NCBI RefSeq assembly: GCF_050624435.1
Contig: NC_134531.1
Coordinates: 252,354,812 to 252,418,811, forward strand
Source: Tenrec ecaudatus
Lineage: Eukaryota; Chordata; Mammalia; Afrosoricida; Tenrecidae
Direction: 5' to 3'
Length of the DNA: 64,000 nt
Shown: positions 47,889 through 59,564 of the stretch, one piece after another
How positions within the stretch are numbered: position 1 is the first letter of the stretch
Layout: each line of letters opens with the position of its first letter
Made by a program: the position numbers and the translations under genes
The notes under the pieces: model-generated
What the model saw: the letters and a program-made list of their open reading frames with translations, nothing else
What the model was told of the DNA's origin: nothing
The model's database searches: none

Positions 47889-50800
47889 ATTTGCAATTTT
47901 CTTATGGCTAAAGTCCACGAACATTTTCTCATAAGTTTGTTGGCCATTCGGATTTCTGCCCTGTGAAACTACTGTTCAGGTCCTTTACCCACCTCCTCAG
48001 TGGGCAATTAGATTTTTTCTTTTTGGAAGTTAGCAGAGTATTGTAGATTTTAGTAATAAGGCCTTTGTCTAAGGTGTCATTGCTAAAGGTGTTTGCCCAG
48101 TCAGTGAACTCGCTTATTACTCTCTTGGTGAATACGTTCGATGAACACAAGTGTTTTATCTTCAGTATATCCCATTTGTCAATTTGTGCCTCCTCTGTGT
48201 TTGTGTCCCTCCCTATTTCTGATAGCTTATATTTTCCCAGTGCCAAAGTTCTCTAGTTGGTCCCAATACCCTAATTGATGGCCCTAATCGTTTGGGGTTC
48301 AACTTCAAGGTCTGTGATCCACCTTGAGTTTATTCTTGTGCACCGAGTGAGATAAGGGTCTTGCTTAAATATCCCTGTTTTTCCAGCACCACTTGTTAAA
48401 GAGGTCATCTGCTTCCCATTGGATATTTTTTGGGGCCCTTATCAAAGATCAGTTGTATATATGCTGATTATTTGATTTCTGGGTTTTCAGTTCTTTTCCA
48501 TTGGTCTGAGTATCTGTCATTGTACCAATACCATGTGGTTTTGAGAACTGTGGCTCTACAGTATGCGCTCAAATCAGATAAAGCAAGCCCTCCCACTGTG
48601 TCCTTCTTGAGGAGTCCTGTGCTAATTCTGGGCTTCTTCCTTCTCCACATGAAGTTGATAATCAGTTTTTCCATTTCTTTGAAGAAAGATGAGGATAATT
48701 GTACTGGGATTGCATTAAACTTATATAGTGCCTTTGGCAGAACTGACATCTTGACTATAATGAGTCTTCCAATCCACAAGCATTGGATATCCTTCCATTT
48801 GTTGAGGTCGCTCTTGGTTTCTTGTAATAGTGTTCTGTAGTTTTCCCTATATAGATCTTTTGTTCTTTTAGTCAGCTATTTCGCTTGATATTTTAATTTG
48901 TGTTTGGCTATTGTGAAGGGTATCACCTTTTTGATCTCCTCTTCGATGGTCTTATCCGATGTGTATAACAGTCCCATGGATTTCTGTTTGTTGACCCAGT
49001 ATCCTGCCACTCTGTCAAACTCCTCTATTGCTTCCAGAACTCCTCTTGTGGAACTTTTCGGATTTTCCATATATAAAATCATATCACCTGCAAATGACAA
49101 TAGTTTCACTTCTTTCCCCAGACGAATACCTTTGATGTCACTTCTTTGCCTTATTCTGTTAGCTAAAACTTCCAGCACCATATTAAATAAGAGTGGGGAC
49201 AAGGGCATCCCTTGTCTGGTCCCATTTTTCTGTCGGATTGTGTTAGTCTTTTCTCCATTAACTACCACTTTGGCTGTTGGTTTTTCATATATAGCTTGTA
49301 TTGTTTTGAGGAATTTTCCTTCCATTCCTATAGTGTCAAGTGTCTTAAACAGGAATTGGCGTTGGATGTTGTCAAATGATTTTTTCTTCACCTATCAATA
49401 TTATCATGTGGCTCTTATAGTTTTTTATGTCAATGTAACGAATAATACTAATGATCTTTTGTATGTTGAAGCATCCCTGCATCCCTGGTATGAATCCCAC
49501 TTGGTCATGGTGAATTATTTGTGTTATATGTATTTTTGTATTCTGTTGCCTAGTATTTCGTTAAGGATTTTTTGCATTGATGTTCATGAGGAATATTTGT
49601 CTGTAGTTCTCAATTTTTGTGGGATCCTTTCCCTGTTTGCATATCACAGTTATACTAGCTTCATAGAAGGAGTTCGCAAGTTTGCTGTCTTTTATTATGT
49701 TCTGGAAGAGTTTGTATAGGATTGGTGTTAGTTCTTCCCTAAATGTTTGGTAGAATTCTCCAGTGAAGGCATCTGGTCCACGGGACGTTTTTGTTGGTAA
49801 TCCCTTGATAACTTTGTCTATTACTTCTATTGCTATGGGTCTGTGGAGATTCTTGATGTCCATCGAGGATAGCCTAGGAGGGCTTCTTTTTCTAAGACTT
49901 CATCCATGTATTCCAAATTTTTGAATTCATTATAGTACAATCGTTCGTAGTACTGTGTAAGTGTCCTTTTTGTTTCTTTAGGGTCTGTTGTAATGTCCCC
50001 CTTTCATCCCTTATTTTTGCTATTGAGATTTGTTCCCTCTTTCTTTGGTTAGGTTTTCCAGCAGTCTGTCGATTCTGTTTATCCTTTCAAAGAACCAACT
50101 TTTAGCAGCATTAATTTTTTCCATACATAGTTTTTTATTTTCCCTTTCCTAAATCTCAGCCCTGATATTTATAATTTTCTTTTCTTTTGCTATTAGTAGG
50201 ATTGTCCTGTTGACTCTGCTCTAGTTGTTGTAAATTTTGTGTCAGCATGTCAATCATGAGTCTCTCTTCCTTTCTCAGGTGTGCATGTATTGCTATGAAA
50301 CTTCCTCTGATAACTGCCTTTGCTGTGTACCATAAGTTTTGGTATGTTGTGTGCTCATTCTCGTTGGTTTCTATTAATTTCCTAATTTAATCTCTCATCT
50401 GTGCCAGTATGCACTCCTTTTGAAGTAGAGAGTTTTTATCCTCCAATTGTTTGCTCTTGTTTTCTTTGTCTTCATTTTGTTGATTTCCAACCTTATGGCA
50501 CAGTGGTCACAGATGATATCAATGTACTTAAATTTATGTAGCGTTGCCTTATGTCCCAGCATGTGGTCTAGCTTCGAATATGTGCCATTGGGATTGAGAA
50601 AAATGTGAATATTTTGTATTTGGATGAAAATCTCTTTAAATATCTATCAGGTCAAATTGTCTAATTTAGTGTTTAGATATCTAGCCTCCCTGTTGAGTGT
50701 CTTTTCCTGTGATCTATCTTCCTCAGAGAGCGGTGTATTGAAGTCACTCACTATAATTGCTGAGGCTGTGATTTCTTTTTTCATCTACTGGAGTGTTTGG

Positions 50801-51472
50801 TTGGTTTTTCATATTCTGGAGTGTTTGGTTGACATATTCAGTGGGTATCTCATTTGGGGAATAAATGTTTGTCTACCATTCCCTTGAGCATTGTATAGTG
50901 TCACTCCTTATCTCTTCTCATGCTTTGCATTTTGAGGTCAATTTTACCTTTCTCCAGCCTTTGATTCTCAGCCTGCTTTTGTCTGTAGCCTTCAGATGTG
51001 TCTCCTGTAGGTAGCAGATTGATGTGTTTTGTTTTCTAAGTCAGTCTGCTAGTCTTCAATCTTAATGCCTGAGCACAGGCCATTGATATTCAGGGTTATT
51101 ATCTCCACCTGCAGCCTCTGTGATGTCATCTTATACCTTTTGTGTTGGGTGTTTTCCAAATTTCCTTTCTCATTTGTGTGTTGTGCATGTGCGTGTGTGT
51201 ATCATTCTTGGATTTTTTCCATCTTTAAACCAATGCTATCTTGGTGTCATTTTTCTCTTTGTTGACCTCTGGGTTAGATTGTTCTATGTGGGGGTCTCAT
51301 ATTTATGCTTGTGAGTGTTGTTCTTCTGCCCATAGTAGGTCGGCAAGGATCTGTGGTAGGGCTGGGTTTCTTCTAACATATTATTTGAGTTTTTTCTTGT
51401 CTTGGAAGACTCTTACTTCTCCATCTATTTGATCAAGAATTTGATCAATTCTTTGGTTTGCATTGTTTTCTT

Positions 51473-52257
51473 TCAATTTTTTTGGAATATGTTTCTGCAA
51501 CCTCTCTTCTTCATAGTTTCTGCTGATAGATCTGAGCATATTCTTATTTGGGAACTTTTATATGTGATTTCTTGTTTTTCCATAGCTGCTCTCATGATTT
51601 TCTCCTTTTCCTCTAAGTTGGATAGTTTAACTACTATGTGCCTTGGTGACTCCTTCTTGGGATTCAGTCTAGCTGGTGTTCTTTCAGTTTTCTGAATGGT
51701 TGCCTGATTTTCATTCATTAAGCTCAGGATGTTTTCCTCCAAGAATTTTCCCATTATTATTGCAGATGACTTCTTTGTTGTGTCTTCCTCCGGTAAGCCA
51801 ATAAGTCTAATGTTCTGCTTCATAGCATCAGACATAGCTCTTAGGTTTTCTTGAGCTTCTCTGATAATCTTATTAGATTTTTACACTTGATCTTAGCCAA
51901 AAGGCCGAGAAGCGATTATCTTATTAGATTTTTGTTTGCGTTTGTTAAAGTCTACTTGGCTGTCCTTCACATCACTGATACGGTTCTCTGCTTCCTCCAG
52001 TCGATTCTCAAGGTCTGTGTTTCTGCTACTGGTTTTTGTTATCTCCTTCCTAAGCTCTTGTAGTTCTCTTTGTTGTATGGCCTTTATCTCCTCTTTCATT
52101 TCATCCCATTTCTCTTTGTTTCCCTCATATCCTGCATGACTCCAAGCAGCATTCCAAAAAATTATTTCTGGGGAAGCTCAATGTCTGCTTCTTCTATGCA
52201 GGTCATTATGTTCAGAGCATCTTCTGCCATTGCCTTTTGTTTCTCCCGTGTTTTCAT
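51473..52257 (-). pseudogene. L1 ORF1p remnant, broken by a U2 snRNA fragment
   Basis: Start MKTREKQKAMAEDALN at 52257, soon followed by a stop. A coiled-coil segment (ELQELRKEITKTSSRNTDL ... RLEEAENRISDVKD) lies at 51893-52099. An RNA-binding segment (NIRLIGLPEED ... RHIVVKLSNLEEKEKI) lies at 51473-51835. The 35-bp U2 insertion plus its 16-bp duplication sits between coiled coil and RNA-binding domain. Confidence 0.85.
51883..51917 (-). pseudogene. RNU2-like: 3'-truncated U2 snRNA retropseudogene (34 nt) with 16-bp TSD
   Basis: The minus strand of 51883-51916 equals the first 34 nucleotides of vertebrate U2 snRNA (starts atcgcttctcggccttttgg). It is flanked by exact atcttattagattttt at 51867-51882 and 51918-51933. 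With no promoter and only the first 34 nt, it is not a gene. Short 3'-truncated snRNA pseudogenes with direct repeats are a known class. Confidence 0.93.
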
Positions 52258-52791
52258 TGAGGTAGTTGGGGCTGATGGCTGTTTGCATTACATTGTTTTA
52301 GAGGAGCCAGGTGCCATTTTCCAGGCAGTTGAAGAGCACTGGCTTTCTCTGGGAGACTTTTATGAATGCTTCTTCGATCTGCCTACAGCTAATGTCACTG
52401 TGGAATTAACCTACCACTTTATTCTCCTGTGGCTTCCGTCTCAGGAAAGTGCCCCAAAAGGCTGGTGGATTGTCTGCTTTGGTGTTGCAGAGGTTGTGCA
52501 GAGGTTACTGCAGCAGCCTGGAATGTTTACAAGTGTTTTTAAAGCTGCCTTTGGCCCCCAGGCACATAGGCAGGAATTCCCAGGTAAGAAGTTGGGCAGA
52601 GTATCCCCTGGTGGAGCTTGGCAGGGCTTTCTCCAGCCTCAGGCTAGCTACACAGGGTGGAGCTCCCATAGTTAGGTGTGGCACAAGTATAAATCCCCTA
52701 GACTAAAGGGAGTTGTCTGAGGTTCAGCAGTGATGTGTGAGAGAACAGGAAATGGAAAAGATGAGAAAGAAATTAAAAAGTGAGCCCACTG

Positions 52792-53415
52792 AGACCGTAG
52801 GGGATATATAGAAGAGAGGGAAACAAAAGCAACAATGCAGCTGAGTCCCGATTTCCACCTGTGGAGGGCCAAGGGTTTAGGCACTTCCCTGAGACTGGCT
52901 GCAAGCTGTGGCTGTGTTGAGACAAAGCCCTTGTACAGCCCTCCAAGACTGGGGGGATAGAGAGAAGAGATGGAAACAAATGTAAAAATGTAGCTGAGTC
53001 CCCATCCCCACCTTTGGAGTTGCAAGGGTTCAGTCCCTGCCCCAATGCTACTGCGGTGGCGAGATCTGGCTTTGTTGAGAAAAAGCACCTGATCATCCCT
53101 TGAAGATTGTGTGGGGTTATAGAGACGAGAGGAGGAAACAAGCAACAAGGTAGCTGAGTCTTCATCCCCTCCCTTGGAGCAGCAAGGGTTTAGTCACTGC
53201 TATGAGGCAGTGGTGGCAAGCTGTAGCTGTGTTGAGAAAAATCCCCTGCGCAGCACTCCAAGACTGTAGGGGGATAGAGAGAAGAGATGGAAACAAAAGT
53301 AACAATGTAGCTGAACCCTGATCCCTGATCATGGAGTTTCAAGGGTCCAGTCCATGCCCTGAGGCAGGCGGTAGCGAACTGTGGCTTTGTTGAGACCAAG
53401 CCCCCTTATGGGCTC
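52792..53415 (-). repeat. Four tandem ~157-bp monomers in the L1 5'UTR
   Basis: Repeat starts at about 52792, 52947, 53105 and 53262 (spacing 155, 158 and 157). Each holds a gatagagagaagagatgg-type block, gaaacaaa, gtagctgagtccc, caagggtt(t/c)agtc and gctgtgttgagaaaa. It lies upstream of ORF1 in the minus orientation, where an L1 promoter is expected. Confidence 0.88.
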
Positions 53416-53654
53416 CAAATGGTCCCGGCTCTGGCACAGACAATGGCGGGGCCAAGGTCAAGCCTCAGCTGGCCTCCACTGCAGTAAGCCAAAAGCCCCC
53501 AGCCCCTCAAAACCCCATGGGTCTGTGCCTACGTATCTTTATGATGCTCCTCCTGCATTCCAGCAGCGTTGAATTTCCCTCTTAGCAACTCTCCTGGGCT
53601 GAATTCTTGCTATGACTTCTTGTTATGCAGAGTCATGTAAATAATTCTAATTCA

Positions 53655-53728
53655 TGGCACCAAATGTACTAATGTGCTTGACCCAATATATATATATGAG
53701 TTGTAAGAGTCCCCAATAAAATGATTGA
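53655..53728 (+). mobile_element. 74-bp L1 micro-insertion (plus) with TSD
   Basis: Holds only the last L1 bases (aatgtgcttgacccaatata ... gagtccccaataaaatgatt). Flanked by exact aaataattctaattca at 53639-53654 and 53729-53744. Confidence 0.88.
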
Positions 53729-53744
53729 AAATAATTCTAATTCA

Positions 53745-54838
53745 AAGAGATAAATCTATAATGCAATCATAGGTAGAAAACTATTGGAAGAACAATGAGA
53801 AATTACTTATTTTCTTCTTGGAGTGTTATCAAGTTTTCTGCAAGATCACTGCCTTTTTAATATAATGAAATATCACTACAGCTGAGCAGTGCAGAGCAAG
53901 TCTCCATGTAGCAGAAGTAAGGGTTTAAAGTTCCCAAACTTTTCCCCAGATACTCCTGTTCCCCTTGGGAAGTAGTCATCACTGTCACCAAAAACATAAT
54001 GACCCTAGGAAGGCGTTGCTTTCCGGGTCACTCTGGCTCCAGAGAAGATTAAGAGGGATGACTTGAACACACATCCACTAGCCCAGGTGATAACCATTGG
54101 GAAGTAAACATTGGGAAATAAATTCAGTAGGGAGATCCACGTCACAGAATCCTATTTTCTTCAGTGAGAAGACAAGGTGATGATGAAATTGACTTCATGA
54201 TACACTCCAAAGGACTTTTCCAGGTTATGAGAAATTCACCACTAGGTAGCTGTGGTTCCTCTTATTTTTTTCTATTCCAGATAGTATACTGTAATACAAA
54301 TGACTGAGGAAGGCTTATTGAAATAATCTTGGACACATTATATTAATTTGAAAGGAAAATAATATTTAAATTATTAAATGGTGGCATTCTATTATTAGTT
54401 TCCATTAATAGTGATGTACCTCATTAACCATAATTGTGGCAGATCAGGGCATTGAAATGATATGAAGGCTGCTGATCTTGATAATCTGATTTATATGAGT
54501 GAGTTGCTCATTTTATGTTTATGATCCCTATAGTGAGATCCTCTTGAGCGTCTACAAACCTACCTCTGAGAGGTTGGTACTCTTCTTTTTCCTAGTTATT
54601 TGGAAGTGGAATGACTCAGCCCCCAAAGATCCATGTCTAAGAACAGTGTGAAAAAGCAGAAGAGCAAGCAGGAGCTCCATTATTTCTGTTTTCTTATCTG
54701 AGGACTTAGCATTGTCTTTGTGTTACTGGCATGAGGAATACCCAACCCATCAGAAGAGCTCCAGGAACGAGTTTTGGGCTCTCACTAAACCCTAGCTCTA
54801 ACTTAAGAACAATTAGTTCCTATATCATGGCCCTGCTC
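53745..54838. other. Intergenic DNA, nothing recognised
   Basis: No coding frame or repeat recognised. Confidence 0.45.
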
Positions 54839-54839
54839 A

Positions 54840-55775
54840 ATCAGCACCTTCATGCAATGATGACTGAAGAAAAGGGTGCTACAAAGTGTGGTGAAGAAAG
54901 TAGATGGTGGCCAGTTATCATCTGGAATAGTGTCTGGGGTCTTAAAGGCTTGTATTTAAGCAAGCAGGCTTCTAATCGAGGAGTCAACTAAGACCACATG
55001 GATGAATCACAACAGTTTGTGTGATCCAAAGATGACAATTACAAAATTCGAGTATGGCAAACATAAAAGTGTTAGAGCTAAAATTATGAACACTCAATTT
55101 GTAGAAGGCTGTGGAGGATGGTGGGAGCCCCAAACCCACCCGCAGAGTATCTAGTCAGACTGAGCTGCTCTCCCCAGAACAAGCATCCTGAGACCATTGT
55201 ATCTTCATTCTTTGCTGGATTGAACTCGAAATGTGGCCAGTTGACCTTCCTATAGACACGACCTGAATTTGTACTGGGTGCAAGCATCTCTTAGTTGTTC
55301 CATGGCAGAAATTCTTCCCTGGTTTTTTGAATGCTGATGGGGGTCTTCGCCTTCTTTCACATTGTCTGTAATTTTGTCTTTATACTAATATGATCTTATC
55401 CTTACCACCTTCATGCAATCTGTTTTTATTGTTTTCTTTTGGGTATTCCAGTTGTGAAGCACAGGAGAAATGGATGTGTAATGATAATAACTGATATAAG
55501 GGGTCACTGGCAATGTCTGGGTGGGGTATGACCAATAGGGAAGGAAAGGGGATCTTGGGAGTAAATAATAAAGACCAGAAGGAGGAGGGATCTCTAGAAC
55601 TGATTGTGATTGCACAACTCATTTTAAAGGTGACTTAAGTAGGGGTGAGGATTGGAATGTTCTAATATTGTTGTGGTGATGATTGTACAATTCTTCATGA
55701 TTTGATTAAATGATTGAACTATTCAGTGATATGATATGTAAACTATGTGCCAATCAAACTGTTGGGAGGGGGGAA
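54840..55775 (+). mobile_element. Older L1 3' region (plus)
   Basis: Contains tgtggtgaagaaagtagatg, tctggggtcttaaaggcttg and gcaagcaggcttctaatcga, which are diverged forms of the young L1 module. The end reads ttgttgtggtgatgattgta ... tgccaatcaaactgttggg, as in old L1 3' ends. Confidence 0.62.
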
Positions 55776-55892
55776 GAGAGATCCCAGGCTTACCCATAAG
55801 GATATACTCATATCCTCAATATTTAAATACTCTTCAATTAAGATAAACATCTAAGAAACACACATTAAACAAATAAACAATAAAAACCATTA

Positions 55893-56083
55893 AACCCATT
55901 GCCACTAAATAGATTCCCTTTCAAATTCATCCTATAAATGAGAGTAGAATGCCTCTGTGGGACTATAAGTATTTATGGGAACAGAAAGCCTCATATTTCT
56001 CCTAAGGCGAGGCTGGTTTATTTGAACCACTGACCTTCTGCTAATAACTCAATGCACAACTGAGTTATGCCACCAGAGCTCTA
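55893..56083 (-). mobile_element. AfroSINE (minus)
   Basis: attgccactaaatagattcc, gtagaatgcctctgtgggac, aagcctcatatttctcctaa, ttatttgaaccactgacctt, then gagttatgccaccagagctc. Confidence 0.8.
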
Positions 56084-57539
56084 CATTAAACAATAGGAGG
56101 CAATTTAATATAGCGTATATGAGATACGGCAGTTGATGTTGGCCTGAAAAAATATGTAAATGGTTTTTTTTAGGCAAAGAGCTTGGGAAAGGGAATTCTA
56201 AGCAAAGAAAACATGTAAATGCAGAGATAGGAAAACTCATGAAATGTTGGGAGAATGAAAAATAGTCTCCAATTTGGTTGGAGTATAGGGTAAGTTAGAG
56301 AATTTAATACTAATAATTAGGTTATGGGTAGATTACTCAGTGGTTAATCCAATTTTGACATTCTGTGTATGAAATAAATACAGAATGAATCAGTTATTCA
56401 TGAGGATTCGCCCAGGAGAAGTTTAAAAGTTGCTCTGTAAATCCCAGGCAAGATCTCTGGATTTTCTATTGGCAGATTTAGAAATATGATCTGCAAAGAG
56501 TCATGAATTATGAGACAATAAATGGTTAGACTAAGTAATGCTAAACAGAAAAAAATCTGTAACTGAAGACTTATAACTCTTTTATTTTTCTTCCCTTACT
56601 CTTTTTATTCTTCCACAGAGTTGTAAATGTTGAAGGCTGTAATCTTTACATAAGCAAATAACCAAGTGTTTCAGAGGTAGGAGAGTTCCAATCAGCCATC
56701 TTTTGTGTAGCTGGGTCCTTAACCAATGCACCACCAAGACTCTTACCTATTCTGAAACCCTTGCTCCAGGCTGCTTTTGGGTGAGACTTCACAATGTAGT
56801 CACTAGTCTTGTATCTTAATTTAAATAATATGCATATATTACTTAGCCAACTGGAATGTTAGATGTTTTAAGGTGAAATGGTATCTTTTGATTTTGTTGT
56901 TATTAATTAATAGTTGTGAAAATCCTGTAACTCGATAAAAGCAGCCAATATTATTGTTACTAGAGTGCTGTTGCAGATTGGAAGCCCTCACAACATGGCA
57001 CAAACAGAATGACAATAAATAATTTTAAACAATATAATTGTGATTGATGGTGCTGGAATATTTAGGTCATAGAATGAGAATTCTTAAATGACCCACTGTT
57101 TTAAAGCTAAGAATGCAGCATACTTCACAAAACGAATCTTTGATACAAATTGTCTGGGAGACAGGGTACCAGGGTGATGTACCTGATATTAGATCATTGT
57201 GATTTTCTTTTCCTTTAATGAGAGCTAGTTATCAGCCTGTTTAAGAGAGTTTCTGGAGTTCGGTGTTTTATGCAATGAAAATGTGATTCTTGAGGATAAA
57301 TATTGCCTTACCTGATAATCATCCCTGGTTATGAGGGCTGCTTCTCCAGAAACGTTCATCTCACTTTGTAACATTATTGTGCTTTTAACAGAAATACTGC
57401 TCTATTTCCTAATAACATCTGTTGTGCATTGTGCATGCACAAAGAAACCTATTTGTAGTCATGGAACTTATACAATATCAAGTCTCTAAGGGCCAAACTT
57501 TTAATGAAGTCTCTGGTGAAGACACTCTGGTTTACGAAA
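56084..57539. other. AT-rich intergenic DNA, nothing recognised
   Basis: A possible SINE scrap at 56690-56750 (gctgggtccttaaccaatgc). No gene. Confidence 0.45.
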
Positions 57540-57551
57540 AATTTCACTGGA

Positions 57552-59071
57552 ATCTCCACAGGTCTGTCTAAATCAGATAGGCTGGATGAACAATCAGGAG
57601 GAGAAAACAACGGGACAGACAGTTCCGGGGGGACATGGGCGAGGGGAAGGTGGGGGGAAAGGTAGTGGTGTTAACAAATTCAGGGACAAGTGAACAACAA
57701 GTGATCCAAATCGGTGGTGAGGAGGGTGTGGGCGGCCTGGTAGGGCATGATCAAGGGTAATGTAACCAAGAGGAATTGCTGAAACCCTGGTGGGGACTGA
57801 GCATGATGGGGGAACAGGAGTAAAGTCAAAGGAAATAGAGGAAAGACCTGGGAGGAAAAGGGCATTTATAGAGGTCTAGATAAAGACATGTACATATGCA
57901 AATATATTTATATATGAGGATGGGGAAATAGATCTATGTGCATAGATTTGTAGGTGTAGTATTAAGGTAGCAGAAGACATAAGGTCTCCACTCAAGTACT
58001 CCCTCAATGCAAGAATACTTTATTAAATTGGCATTCTATGATGCTCACCTTCCTGACACAACTGCTGAAGATAAAGCGGGTGAATTAGCAAATGTGGTGA
58101 AGAAAGCTGATGGTGCCCAACTATCAAAAGATACAGCGTCTGGGGTCTTAAAGGCTTGAAGGTAAACAAGCGGCCATCTAGCTCAGAAGCAACAAAGACT
58201 ACATGGAAGAAGCACACCGGCCTGTGAGATCACAAGGTTTCGAAGGGATCAGCTAACAGGCATCATCAGAACAAAAAATCTTATCATAGTGAATGAGGGG
58301 GCAGTTCAGGGTAGGGACCCAAAACCCATTTGCAGGTCACTGGACATCCCCTTACAGAAGGGTCTTGGGGAGGAGAACAGCCAGTCAGGGTGCAATGTAG
58401 CAACAATGAAACATACAACTTTGCTCTAGTTCCTAAATTCTCGCCACTTCCCCCCCGTCACCACCACTATTATGATCCCAATTCTACCTTACAAATCTGG
58501 CTAGACCAGAGGATGTACACTGGTACAGATAGGAACTGGAAGCACAGGGAATCCAGGATGGATGATCCCTTCAGGACCAGTGCTGTGACTGGCGATGCTG
58601 GGAGGGTAGAAGGAGGATGGGTTGGAAAGGGGGAACCAATTACAAGGATCTACATGTAACCTCCTCCCTGCAGGGATGGACAATAGAAAAGTGGGTGAAG
58701 GGAGTCGTTGTACAGGGTAAGATATGACAAAATAATAATTTGTAAATTATCAAGGGTTCATCAGGGAGTGGGGAGTGGGAAGGGAGGGGAAAATGAGCTG
58801 ACTCCAGGGGCTTAAGTGGAGAGCAAATGTTTTGAGAATGATGACGGCAATGATTGTACAAATATGCTTTAAACAATTGATATATGTATAGATTGTGATA
58901 AGAGTTATATGAGTCCCTAATAACAATAATAAGTTAAAAAGAAGAAAATGATTTACAAAACAGGAAAAGAATAATGGCAACATAGTTACAAATATGCTTG
59001 ATACAACGGATGCATGGATTGTTATAAGAGATGTAAGAACCCCCAATAAAATAATCTTTTCATAAAAATAT
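57552..59071 (+). mobile_element. 5'-truncated L1 (plus) with a 3'-transduced L1 tail and TSD
   Basis: The L1 3'UTR (about 57580-58918) has one ~247-bp module (58070-58290). Its own polyadenylation site is altered: gagtccctaataacaataat, where gagcccccaataaaatga is expected. A ~140-bp tail follows, itself containing another L1 3' end (gtaagaacccccaataaaat, about 59030-59056). The whole unit, not the first part alone, is bounded by aatttcactgga (57540-57551 and 59072-59083), so it was inserted as one molecule. Confidence 0.85.
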
Positions 59072-59083
59072 AATTTCACTGGA

Positions 59084-59560
59084 TATTAATTTTACACACA
59101 TCTCTCCAGTTAACCAGTGAAGGTTAAACCAAGGTATTCCATACATTAATGAGTCTCTATGAATGTAAGTTCTTTTGTCAAGAGAATCTTCAATGTGAGT
59201 ACTTTCTATTCTGAGGAAAGAGAGAAAAGAATTTTTGATATGTTGTTTCAAAATATTTTGGCAATCTGTACCAGAATTTCTTAAATAAGTGATTAAAAAA
59301 TTAAGATATCAGTCATGCCTGGGGTGAAATTGAGAAAAATAATGTGCATTTAGTACTTCATTTTGGAAAAGCCAACATTCCTTCCTCCTTTTTTTCCTTC
59401 CTTCCTTCCTTCCTTCCTCCCATCTCCCTTTATTATCTCTTTATTTTTTTCCTTCTTCACCCATCATTTTTCTCCACCTTTTTCTACTTCTCTCTAAATT
59501 AGTGAATGGGTTCTCATTGTTTCCCTTACTCTTTTATCACAGATCTTACAGCTCTTAAGA
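59084..59560. repeat. Intergenic DNA with a (TTCC)n tract
   Basis: (CTTC)n at about 59393-59430 within a pyrimidine-rich stretch. Nothing else recognised. Confidence 0.6.
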
Positions 59561-59564
59561 AGTG

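Larger units (their letters stand above)
44510..51115 (-). pseudogene. L1 ORF2p remnant of the minus-strand L1
   Basis: From the 5' side: endonuclease start with NINGL- and YLQETHLKATDK-like blocks (about 50930-51110), then a pre-RT part. RT follows: KTSRGPDAFTGEFYQTF (49561-49863), then [25 protein letters not shown] (48876-49391). The catalytic motif reads FAGDMILY where FADD is expected, so a catalytic Asp is replaced by Gly. The thumb and later parts lie at 48468-48779 and 47929-48246. The C-terminal part (RCWSGCRETGILIHCRWTC ... YYALLKS) is at 44510-45037, beyond the nested L1s. Frameshifts throughout. Confidence 0.87.
43711..53640 (-). mobile_element. Nearly full-length L1 (minus) with nested insertions
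   Basis: The 3' end is at the left (tcattttattagggactcat), with an internally shortened 3'UTR. ORF2 covers about 44510-51115, split at 45026/47889 by a nested L1 pair. ORF1 is at about 51470-52257, a tether region at about 52260-52790, and four tandem 5'UTR monomers at 52792-53415. The right boundary is uncertain (about 53415-53640). The element's own length without nested DNA is about 7 kb. Both ORFs are broken. Confidence 0.83.

Noticed and set aside
48898..49719. 273-codon plus-strand open frame
   Set aside because: It is the antisense of the L1 ORF2 reverse-transcriptase region on the minus strand.
51883..51916. Possible functional U2 snRNA gene
   Set aside because: Only the first 34 nt are present, with no snRNA promoter or 3' box, and a TSD surrounds it.
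52070..52675. 201-codon plus-strand open frame
   Set aside because: Antisense through the L1 ORF1 start and 5'UTR; no domain seen.
52792..53415. CRISPR-like or satellite array
   Set aside because: The ~157-bp units have no spacer pattern and lie precisely upstream of L1 ORF1, fitting promoter monomers.
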